From: Ochotona curzoniae
Taxonomy: Eukaryota > Chordata > Mammalia > Lagomorpha > Ochotonidae
Direction of reading: 5' to 3'
Assembly (NCBI RefSeq): GCF_017591425.1
Contig: NW_024465655.1
Span: forward strand, 681,501-745,500
Length of the DNA: 64,000 nt
The position numbers and the translations under genes are program-made. Every line of letters starts with the position of its first letter. The first letter of the stretch is position 1. Shown here in pieces: positions 27,101-39,028 of the stretch. The notes under the pieces are model-generated. The model saw only the letters and a program-made list of their open reading frames with translations, did no database searches and was not told the DNA's origin.

Positions 27101-30100
27101 CCCACACTGGGTCTCTAAGGCATCATGAAATGACCATTCCCATCCCCAGATACTGATGCGACTGACAGCAAGGAGCAACCCCCTCTTCTTCCCTCCGAAC
27201 CTCCCCACCCTTATACAAACAGGAGAAAAACAAAGGGAAATAAAGGAAGAACTGAACCATGTGTCCCAACCACCTACTTCTAGATCTCAACCCTTCCCTA
27301 CCATAATCTAAGGCCCACATTGGCCGTGCATCCCTCTCAACAAAGTCAACAACATTAAAAATAAACTTAAACTTAAAACATCAGAGTTTTTAACAGACAC
27401 TGTACTAACAACAGGAATCATTTTGTCCAATTTTTCAGTAAATTGATTCACTTACTATCACCATCACTAGATCACTGTGCTAGATTTAAAAAGGAGTTTT
27501 AGGAGTTTACTTGTTAACAATTACCTGGCTCATCTTGGGTATGTACACTGCTGGTCACTTCCTATGAGAGGAAAAGATAAGCATCATGTTAAGCCTCTTC
27601 CCAAATACGTTTTGCATCTTAAAGAGCACTGCCCTTGGGAGACCTGCAGCCTGTGCTGGAGCTACTCCAATCCCAATTTAGGACCCTGCTCATTGCCTGT
27701 GAGAGCAGCTGATGTCGGGCCCTGCTACCCAAAGAGGAAGCCCAGGTGAAGTGTCTGGCTCCTGACTCTGACCCGGCCTGGCCTGGCCCCAGCTGTTGAA
27801 GGCATCTGGAGAGTGAACCAGCAAACAGAAAGTCTATCAGTCTCTCCGTGTTTCAAATAGAGGAAAATAAACAGACACCTTTTTAAAAAGCACTGTATTT
27901 GGAGCTGGCGTTGTGATGCAGTGCCCATAACGCCTACCTGCAACACCAGCACTCCGTAAGGCACCAGTCCAACTCCCTGCTAACATTCCTGCAAAGCAAG
28001 AGCAAGAGGGCCCAAGTGCTTGGCCCCTGTGCCCACCGACATGGAAGAGCTGCAAGAAGCTCCTGGCTAGCCCGACCTTGATCACTGCGACTAACTGGGG
28101 AGCAGATCAGTAATGGAGGATTTTGCCCTCTCCTACCCCACCTTACAAAACAAATAAATCTAAAAAAAAAAAAAAAAAGCAGTGCTTTCTGTGCTTTCTG
28201 GTTATAACAGTGGGCATATTTTCCGCTTAGTTACAACATTTATAAAATTTCTTGAACAATCGAAATAAAAGCCAAATTATTTATCTCATTCCTAACTTTA
28301 CCTTTTTCTTCTATTACAAACACATTTTAATTATGACCATACTATTATGTCCATGTAGCATCCTTATTTTACTTTTCACAACAAAGAAAATCCTTCATCT
28401 CTAGTCATAATTTTTAGTTTTTACACAATGAAAACCAAGGCCTGAAGACTACTGCAATTCTTATACCATTAAACTTAAAACTTCATTTAATAAAGAAAGA
28501 AGCGATAGAACTTGGGGGCTAGAGCTGTGGTGCAGCACGTTAAGTGGCCACATGCGACAGTGGTGTCCCTCCCACATAGGCACTGGATCTTATCCAGATG
28601 ACAGCACTTTTTAACCCAGCTCCCTGCTAACAGCCTGGGCAAAGCAGCAGAAGACGGCCCAAGTGCTCAGGCCCCTGGAAACACGTGGGAGATCCACATT
28701 AAGTGCCTGGCTCCTGCCTTACACTTGGCTGGCTCAGACATGGCCAGTGCAGTCCCTTGGGGAATGGTTCAGTAGATGAAAAATAGCCCCTTCCCTTCTG
28801 TAACTCTTTCAGTTAAATAAAACTTCAAAAAAAAAAATCGTTACAGGACTAACAAGCCCGAGGCAACCTAAGGAGCTCCAGAGAGCAGGGTTCCAAGGAA
28901 ACCAGTGAAGTTAATTAAAAACAACAACAAACAGACACCTGGGGATGGGCCCTCAGCCACCCACCTCCTGAACTGCTCCCTGGAGCACCCACAGCCCACC
29001 CTGGAGTTCCTGAGCTCAGGGCCTGGCTCTGCCTCCAACTTCCGCTTCCTGCTAATGCACACTCCGGGAGGTGGCAGGTGTTTGGGTCCCTGCTACCCGC
29101 CTGTCTCACATTCCTGACTCTGGCTTAGTCCAGCTTTGTCACTGAAGGAATCTGGGGAGAGAAACACTGGATGGACACATCCCTGGCTTTACCTTCAAGT
29201 TTTTAAAAAGAAAAGACTCTGCAACATCATTTCAAGTCTCTAGAAATGGCCCAAAGGGCAAGAAGCAAATGAAGAAGCATCCCTTCTAGGGCCAGCAATG
29301 TGGTGCAGTGGGTTAGGCTGCCGTCTGCACGTGGGAGCCAGCTCATGTCCCAGGTGTCGCACTTCCAACCTACATTTCGGCTAATGTAGCTGGGAAGCAT
29401 GGGAGATCTAATGGCCTGGGGAGGTAGCTGAGGATGGCCCAAGTTCATGGGCTCCTGCATCCACGTAGGAGTCTCCAAGGAAGCTCCTAGCTCCCCAACT
29501 ATGGAGCAGTCCAGCTCCGGTGAGAGAATCACTGGGGAGAATTACTGGGGAGTAATTCTGACTTGGAAGTGAAATAAACAATTTTTTTAAGTACTCCAAC
29601 ACTTTTTATGATAAAAAAATTTCTGTTCATCATTTACAAAAAATATGAAAGAAAACACACACACAAAAAAAGCAACTGAATTTAAGTAATTTACATTTGA
29701 TAAGTTTCATGCAATAGAATTTTAACGTAAAACTAAGGATATTAAGAGGTCATACACTGGAAACAAACAAAAGAAACCAATGCCTACCAAATCAAATGTA
29801 TATGATTATTCATACGTAGATGAATAATTTTTACTGCTCACATGAACAACTCCACACATGAAAGAAGCCAGCTACAAAGTGTTTGTATAAGTCTCCAGGC
29901 ATTTGAAAGCAAATGGAAATTAAAAAAAAGAAGTCATTGAATTGAAGGCTTACAAGTGATGATGCATTCCCATTTTCTTCTTGTTTCATTTCCTGAGCTG
30001 TCACATCTGTGTTTGGGAGCTGAGGTTCAACAACCACGATGCATTCCATGTCTGGAACATTCACGGTAATCTCAAACTGCCAAAATAAAGCTTTATTATT

Positions 30101-33100
30101 TAATTATGGCATCCCATTGCCAGCAAAACAAAGCTTCATTTTCCACACAGGTGAAGCCAACCATTAAAATGAAGAAATAATCAACTCACACATGATTAAG
30201 AAATTCTTAACGTTCCATGAAAGCAATTCGGCAATCCTAAAACATTTGAAGTTTTTGAAAGTTCTGTGACAATTAAAACCTGCAAATAAGTTTCTCTCCC
30301 GAGTGCCTATCATATCATTTTCCACACATTCCATTCTGGCCCCTTCGGTCTGCTAACGTTTCTGGCGTATTTTGCAAAAGCTGAAATGCTGTGGGTATAA
30401 AGATACCGAATCTGGTAAGACAAAGCTTGGTCCCACCCTCAACAAAGTCACCACCCAAGAGAAAGAGACACGTAATCAACTAATTCTATACAGCTCTACC
30501 TGCTAAAGCAGGGATAAGCTGAAGATGCTTAAAAAGACATATCAACCCATTCCTGCACTGCGCTCATCCTAAGCCACAACCCCAAAGCCTGCACGATTCC
30601 TAACCCTTGCAACAGCCATGTAAAATACGAGGCTCATTAATCTGACAAAAGCTTTATCAGCTGAGCCTCAGATACACACAACACAGTCTGGCTTTTATTC
30701 ACCTACTAAGAGTATAAAACGTTGCATGATTCAGCAGAAAACATGAGCAAAGAGTTCATACAAGACTCTGCTTCGAGACACCACAGTGATACTCAGTATG
30801 TTCTCGGCTCACTCAGAAGCAAGGACAAGAGAAAGACCTTGGTAATGCCTGATGACTGGAATGAATTAAAAAGGACCAAGTGATCTGAGAAGATAACTAG
30901 TTTTCTGAAAACCTAACCTTAAAGAATCATACAGAGGTAGTGCCTTCTAAAAAGTTGCTTTATTCAAATACAATTCATCCATTGAAAGTGCTAAATTTAC
31001 TGTATTTAGGAATAACACAGATATGTGCAACTGGCACAATTTTATGGCATTTTCCTCACTTTAAAAAGAATCCCCACACCCATTAGCTATCACTCCCCCA
31101 ATGCCATAAGGCCAACCCCAAAATCTAGGTCTTGACTTTTGTTTATAAATGTAACTACAGATTCAGGCAATCTGCTCATTACTTAAACGGCCTTCTTTCC
31201 CATTCTTTCTTTCATCAAGTTGAACTGGGATATCACAAGAATGCAGATATGAAATCCGGTCCTCTCCCAGTCATCAGAACAGGCAGGGAAAGAGAACAAT
31301 GGCTGCTAGCAAGGATGCTGGGACACTGACACCCTTACATGGTGTCTGTACGCATTACCATGTGATCCTCTAATTCCCACTGAAGACACAACTCCAAAGG
31401 GACTTAGAGCAGGGATTCAAAGTGGTATCCCTATAGCCGTGTCCACAGCATTACTTTCAATAACCAAAGGAGCAGAAGCTACCCAAGTGTCCACTGCTAG
31501 ACAGATGACTCAGTAAAATGTTACACACAAACGAACAGTAGCTACTCTTAAAAAAAAGAGGGGGGAAGGGGGCACCCCAAATTATACGACACAAACCTTG
31601 AAAACATTATGCTAACTGCAATGCGCCAGTCAAAATGAACAAATACTAAGTGAGTCCACTTGGATGAAGCTGCTAGACCAGCCAGATTCAGAAAGACAAA
31701 AAGGAAACAGGACTGGTCAAAGGTGGGGCAATGGGAATTAAAGCTTATTGGGTAGACTTCCATTGTGCGAGACAAGGATTCTGTGAATGGATGGTGATGA
31801 TGGCAGCATAACAAAGTGAATGTACTTAACGCCATTGAAATGTGCACTGGAAAATGGCCAAGATGCTAAATCCTACACAATAGATACTTTACTACAACAT
31901 TTTCCCCCTACTTCCTCTTTTTTACTGGAAGGCAATTTACAGAGCGAAAGAGAGGGAGAGATACAGAAAGATAGTCCGTCTCCTGGCTTATTTTCCCAAA
32001 TTGCTAGCTCAGTTGGAGCTGTGCCGAGCTAAAGGCAGGAGGCAGAAGCTTCTGAGCTTCCTACATGAGTGCAGGGCCAAGGATTTGGTCCAAGTTCTAT
32101 AGCTTTCTCAGGAGCATGGCAGGGAGTCGGATCAGAAACAGCTCCCAGTACTGAAACCGATGCCTTAGGGGATGCTAGTGTCACAGACATAATGTCAACC
32201 ACTACCACAATTTTTTTCCAATACAGGGGCAGGGTGGAGGGCAGGGGCAGAGGAGGGAGGGCCTTTCCACCTTCACTAACTACCAGAACTCAGCCTGAGC
32301 CCACAAAAAGGATGAACAGAAAGTAGACTAAGGGGCCACCACATACAAACACACACAGAGCTCTGTCATTGTTCACTGGTGCCGACGGCCTCGCTGGGCC
32401 TGCGTCGGAAGGGCTGAGTCATCAAGGGAGGTCACCTTAACCCACCGCTACTGATTCTTCATGTTCTCCACTGGGCTCGAAACAAATTATATTTAGTACA
32501 AGTTATTTTGAGAAGCAACTCTTCAAATCTTAATAACCAGTAACAGAAGATATCAGAGAAAGAGGAGGGGAAAAAAGCAAGGGAGATACAAGTGCTAAGG
32601 AGTCAAGAAAAACCAAGTACCTCTTCCATCGTTTCCTCAATCTGAGCAGAAACAGGCTCGGGAGACCTGAGACCCAAGGGCACAAACACGGGAGCCTTGT
32701 TGACTTCCTCCGGGGCGAGATGGCAGGGCTCTTCCTCGGTGAAGTCAAAATCCTCAGCATCATCTTCCTCTTCTTCGTGACCAGCCCGCAGAGTCACCAG
32801 TGTGGACCGGGATGTCTTGGGCTCCCTCTTGGAGGTCCTACCCCGGATTCGCTTGCATCCGCGTCCTCTGCTGACATTTGGCTTGATGTTCCTTTGCATT
32901 CTCCTTTTGTTATGACCCATCTTACTCTCAGAGCCAGAAGAGACGGCAAGCGTTCGATCAGAAGCAGTCTTACAGTGATCGGATTCATTGGTCAGTTGTG
33001 GACAGCTAAATGATCAAAAAGACAACACGGTCACATATGCACAAAAATAATTGTAAACTTTTTACTTCTTTACTTTACTTGAAGGAGACAGAGCTTGTCT

Positions 33101-36100
33101 GCTGGTTGTTCCCCAAATGCTCACAGCAGCCAGCTCTGGGCTAACTTGAAGCCGGGAACCCGTAACTCAACGCCAGGTCTTCATGTAGGCGAAAAGGCCC
33201 CTAACACGTGGGCCTCAGCTGCCGCCTGCCAGGGTGCACGTCAGCAGGAAAAGGAACGGAGCACAGACTCGCCAGGACCAGGTGCAGGCACGCCAACGCT
33301 GAATTAACGCTACATCAAATACCTCCACCACAAGGAATTTTAATGAAAACCAAAAAAGGTAATTCCTTTTCCAGTCATTCAAAGAAAACACCTACCACCC
33401 ATTCTTTTAAAGCCTTATGCTATGAGGCGAGTAAACAAATTAACAAGTAGCTATCAGTTCTTCAAACAAAGTGAACGCTTAGTTATATAATCATAAACTT
33501 TTCATGGTGAATTTTTAATTCTAGGCTACGTTTTCACTATGAAATGGAAGTGGAGATGAAATAAACAGCTGAGTCCGACGCTAAAGTCCTTGCCTTACAT
33601 GTGCTGGGATCCCATATGGGCACCGGTTCTAATCCCAGCAGCTCCACTTCCCACCCAGCTCCCTGCTTATGGCCTGGGAAAGCAGTCGAGGATGGCCCAA
33701 AGCCTTGGGATCCTACACCTGTGTGGGAGACCTGGAGGTGGTTCGTGGCTCCTGGCTCCAGATCAGCACAGCACCGGCCGTTGCAGTCACTTAGGGAGTC
33801 AATCATCGGACGGAAGATCTTCCTCTATCTCTCCTCCTCTCTGTATATCTGACTTTGTAATGAAAATAAATAAATCTTTTTAAAAATTTAAATAAATAAA
33901 TATTAAGAGAAAAGCACTACTGAAAACTCCAAGGAAAAGGGATGTGGGCAGGCACTGTGGCACAGTGAGTAAAGCCGCCGCCTGCAGCGCCAACATCTAA
34001 CAGGGGCCCTCCAAGAGCAGGCTGCTCCTCTCCCGATCCGTCTCCTGCTGATGTGCCAGGGAAGGCAGCAGCCCATGACCTCAATGTGTGGGTTCCTACA
34101 CCCAGGGGAGGCTCCTCACTCAGCTCTGGTCTGACCCAGCCCAGGTCCTTGCAGTCAATTCAGGAGTTAATCAGATGATGAATTCAGTCCCTCTCTCTCT
34201 CTCTCTTTGCCTCCCTCACTCTTCCTGTGTAACTGTTTCCAATAAAGAAATAAACTTTAAAGAAAGGAGAAAAAGGGAAGAAAGACATGGAACCTACAAA
34301 TACTGAATATGGAATCACAAAGTGATACTGATTTATATTACTGGATAAACAAATTAGACTTAAAAGCAAAAAAAGGCAGGAGGCAGAGAATCTCTGGGAG
34401 TTTGGAGAGCTCAGGCTCCTCCCAGCTTATCAGAGAGCCACGCAGGCAGGGCCCACTCCCGTCCCCAGCCCCAGCTGAAGGAGCACGCTCGTTACCTTGG
34501 CAGCATGATTCACACCACCTTATCAGGCTTCTGCTTGTCCCTGACGGACAACACAGAAACTGTAACCCTAGGGAAGAAAAACAATCTTCCTAGGGATTAA
34601 ACAAACAGGCTGTAATAAAAAAGTATGAGAAATAGGAAAGAAATAGACTTGTGATGAAAATCAACCCCCGCCTGTAGTAACAAATTATCGTTTCAGTCTG
34701 CCACTGAATTAAAGCAAGACGTCTACAAGGAGAGATGACTTCTCTGTCTTGGATCCCAAGCATGAGGTAAACTGAGCATTACCTCGCTGGCGTCCTGAGA
34801 GGCTGGCTCTCAGCAACGGGGTGCGGGCAGCCATCTCCGCCAGCTCCCAGCCGAGTATCCCGCTCAGCCACACTGGACTGCGCAGCACTTGTGTCGTCCT
34901 TTCTCGTGCAAACCTCCAGAGATGTCAGGAACTCGGCCTTCTCCTCAAATTTAAGCAGAAATCACTAACATTACTATGGAAACAAGCTCTGTGTAAACAT
35001 ACGGCTTGGTAGTTTGACCTACACCACTAAGCTTTTATCCACATCCACAACTGATTGACTTCTACATTCTTATACTGCTGTAAATTCATCCCTTTCCATG
35101 AAAATAGTTACAATACAATAATCACGACAGCATTTTATTATCATTTTCCTTCGTGATCCTAACAAAACAGAGCTGGCCGACAAGCAGCAGCTTCCCCCAG
35201 CTTACCTTGGGAAGCAGCCGGTGGTCGGCCGCTCCAAGCTGCTGGGCTCCAAGCTGCTGGGCACCAAGCTGCTGGGCTCCAAGCTGCTGGGCACAAGGCT
35301 GCTGGGCACCAAGCTGCTGGGCACAAGGCTGCTGGGTACCAGGCTGCTGGGCTCCGAGCTGCTGGGCTCCAAGCTGCTGGACACAAGGCTGCTGGACACA
35401 AGGCTGCTGGGCACAAGGCTGCTGGGCTCCAAGCTGCTGGGCTCCGAGCTGCTGGGCTCCAAGCTGCTGGGCACAAGGCTGCTGGGCTCCAAGCTGCTGG
35501 TCTCCAAGCTGCTGGGCACAAGGCTGCTGAGCTCCAAGCTGCTGGGCTCTGAGTTGCTGGGCACAAGGCTGCTGGACTCCAAGCTGCTGGGCACAAGGCT
35601 GCTGAGCTCCAAGCTGCTGAGCTCCGAGTTGCTGGGCACAAGGCTGCTGGACTCCAAGCTGCTGGGCACAAGGCTGCTGGGTACCAGGCTGCTGGGCTCC
35701 AGGCTGCTGGGCTCCAAGCTGCTGGTCTCCAAGCTGCTGGAAACCAGGCTGCTGGGCACAAGGCTGCTGGGTACCAGGCTGCTGGGCTCCGAGTTGCTGG
35801 GCACCAGGCTGCTGGGCTCCAGGCTGCTGGGCTCCAAGCTGTTGGTCTCCAAGCTGCTGGGCACAAGGCTGCTGGGCTCCAAGCTGCTGGGCTCCAAGCT
35901 GCTGGGCACAAGGCTGCTGAGCTCCAAGCTGCTGGGCTCTGAGTTGCTGGGCACAAGGCTGCTGGACTCCAAGCTGCTGGGCACAAGGCTGCTGGGCACC
36001 AGGCTGCTGGGCTCCAGGCTGCTGGGCTCCGAGTTGCTGGGCACAAGGCTGCTGGGCTCCAAGCTGCTGGGCACCAGGCTGCTGGGCATCAGGCTGCTGG

Positions 36101-38996
36101 GCACCGTCTTCGGGGCTGCTCGCCTCACGCTGTTCGGTTGTGTCTTTTTCCACCTCTGGCTCCTCTTTCTCACACTGTGCTGCTCCCAAATCCGGCTGAG
36201 TTGTTTGGAATTTCTCTTTTATCAATTGTTCAGGACTAGGAACATACAGCTTATTTTCATGTCTAGAATGAAGCACAAATCATGTTGAAGAACAAAAATT
36301 CTGAAGGGATTCTGATCCCTTGTTGATGCAACAGCTGTTAAATCAAACAATTCCGGATACAAACCAATTCTATGCTCAAACGACTATAGGGAAATTGGCT
36401 ATAAAACCAAGCATGTAAAATGAAACGACACATTACTGATATGAAAGAAAGAACATAAAAGCTTTTACAGCTTCCATTTTCTACAGAGCCCAGGGAACTG
36501 TGATAAAATTACATTAATCTCTTTTGTTTTTGGCTTACTTTCAGTCACTTATTTGGCATGTAGCTTCATGCTGCTTTAAGTAAGTTTCAAAAAATAAAAC
36601 TAGATAACTCAAGAATGCTAAGTACCTAAAGAATTTCATAACTGCGCTTTGAAACAAATGCCATGAACTCAGCTTCAAAACACACACAGTGGCCACAAGC
36701 TGTCCTGGACCAAGGGCAGCCTTCAGGACGAGCCGTCTCCCACCCGATGCCCGGCAACTCAGGGCAGCTCTGCGGACAGCCCGGGCCACAGGTCTTCAAG
36801 GTGGCCCTCCGCCTGCCCAAGCAGACTCTTCCAGAGGAGCCCTAGTTTCCTGGAAAATATTTCTAACAGCTGGCAAGGAACTCAACTAAGAAGTTTAAGC
36901 ACTAATAGAAACTTGGATATTCATTAAAAAAGAAAAAAAATCTGGGGTTTCTACTTTGAGTTATTTGAAAGATATGTATTAAAAAAACTAATCCTACAGG
37001 ATGTTTTAAAATAAATTACCTGAAAGAGGAAAGTGGATGGTAGTGAAGAAGTGCACAGGAAGTTCTAAGCTATGACACTGACTAATATATTGCAGTACAG
37101 GCTAATGTATTTGGGCAAACAAATTTAACTACAAACTGTTTACAGTCAAATGCGCTTCTGCAAAGTTATTTAAGAATAAAATATATACGTAAGCCCAAGC
37201 TGCCATTGAGCTCAAAAGGGACAACAAAATGTAGGGACATTAAAAGTTAATTATATTCACAGTATTTAGCGATGATTCCTCTAGTCACGGCACAGCTGAC
37301 AGCTGCAACAGGCTCTGAGGATTTAAAACAGGGGAAGAAGCAGGAGTGGGGATGGACTGCCCTACAGGAAGTTCAAGAGTTAAATCTTCCTCATTAAGAA
37401 AAACAAAGGCTGAGCATAAAAATGCTTCTTTTAGGAGACAATACCTGCGTAACTGCAGGAATCTGCTAGTCTGAAAGTCATAAATCCTAAGAACTAAAGT
37501 TTAGTAACGAAACTTCTGATTTCACTTTGAGACAGTCATTTAAATCTTCTATTTGCCTGACAATAAATTAAAACATTGGAAGAGGCTGAGCCCAAAGGTC
37601 CCTAGCGTTTTAAAGCCCATTCGGTAAAACTCACAGCGGCCCTGCAAAATCGACCCTCGCTGCCTCTTGCCCAGGCACTCCTCCGCCCCAGCTGCTCTGC
37701 TGCCCACGGGCCGCCTCCCTGCTCCTCCGTCAGGCCAGGCCTACACCTGCCTGGAGATCTGCACAGGGCTGTGCCTTCGCACCTGCAGAGCCCCTCGACT
37801 CGCTCCTTTACCTCCTTCAGGTCTTCTCATCAGTGGCACCCTTTCAACGAAGCATGCTCTGCTCACTGCTAATTAAAAATTACACCAATCACAATACTCC
37901 CTCCCCCTCATGTTTCTGCACTAAATCATTTCTTAGTTATTCAACTTATTTCTCATTTATATTCTGTTCTCCAAATTAGAATATAACTTTCACAATAAGA
38001 ATTTTTTGTCTGTCTATTATCAGCACCTAAGATAGATACAAGCGTCTTGAATGAATTTTAGTGACAAAATTCTCTAGTTTTATTAAGACCACAAAGGCAC
38101 TGAATTATACGTGAAAACTGGAGGTGGATGTTTGGCAGAGCAGTCAGGACATCTCTTGAGATGTCACTGTTCCATTTCAGAGTGGGTAAGGGTTGTTTGG
38201 GTTTAGCTGCAGCATCAGCTGGCAGAAGCTGGCACTGGGGGCTAGTTCAGTCAAGTCAAACCACAGAACTATCTGGAGAGTGCATAATCCGGGAGGGGGA
38301 GAGGCCTGGGAGGGAAATAGTGGGCTCATCCCTCTTGGGTTACCACTTCTACAGCAGGGCACGAAAACCAGGACAGGGGCTGGGGTGGAATGGGATGTGG
38401 GACAGACTGGACTAGTCTGCTACACATACTGGCAAACCAAGGCAGGAGATGGGTCTGGTGGGGGTTATTTTGGGTTGCTCTGACTAGGCTGCAGCTCCCA
38501 CTGGTTTATGCGAGGGCCGAGTATGTGCTGGGCAGAGCCAGGCTGGACTGCAACACCCATTGGTTCCAGTGGAAGTCGGGGCTGAAAACAGAATCAACCC
38601 AGCGATCGCAACCACCAGCTGTTTGGGGCCATGGACTGAGCCCTGTAGCTGTGCAATTCTTACAGTATTTGAAGAGGTAAATTTAAAATAGTTTCAAAAT
38701 GATCAACTTACACTTTCACTACATCTTCAAGATGCTAAGTAGCATAAAATCAACCATGCAAAATTTCAACATGTCTCTTCGAAAAATTTTGCGCTTTTCT
38801 CAGAAACAGCACACTCACCTCATCTCTTCAGCTAGAATATTTATTTGGTTAACTTGAACATTTTCTGGAAGAACCACATCATGACCTTCATTTTCATAAA
38901 TTCTGCATTCTGAAACTTTGCAGGACACAGCTTCAATTTCAGCTCCAATTTGTGAATTTGCCTACAAAGATAAAACCATATTACTTTCTTTTAAGG

Positions 38997-39028
<32 letters not shown>

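Noticed and set aside
34519..34540. A 22-bp candidate exon between w17 and w18
   Set aside because: It has acceptor and donor dinucleotides, but joining w17 directly to w18 keeps phase and the conserved Ser-Cys-Pro-Gln, while including it breaks frame.
35224..36108. Possible CRISPR-like array
   Set aside because: The direct repeats have no unique spacers, the unit is 15 bp, and the context is a mammalian exon.
35159..36173. Two further minus-strand frames over the same array (AAWSP/ALCPA and SSLEP/SSLVP repeats)
   Set aside because: They are shadows of the minisatellite; neither matches the phase of w15 or w17.
35221..36288. A plus-strand open frame of about 355 codons (LLGSKLLGTR-type repeats) opposite BDP1 exon w16
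   Set aside because: It is open only because the 15-bp unit is a multiple of three and has no stop in this frame. It has no splice, start or family support, and the minus frame joins conserved BDP1 sequence on both sides.
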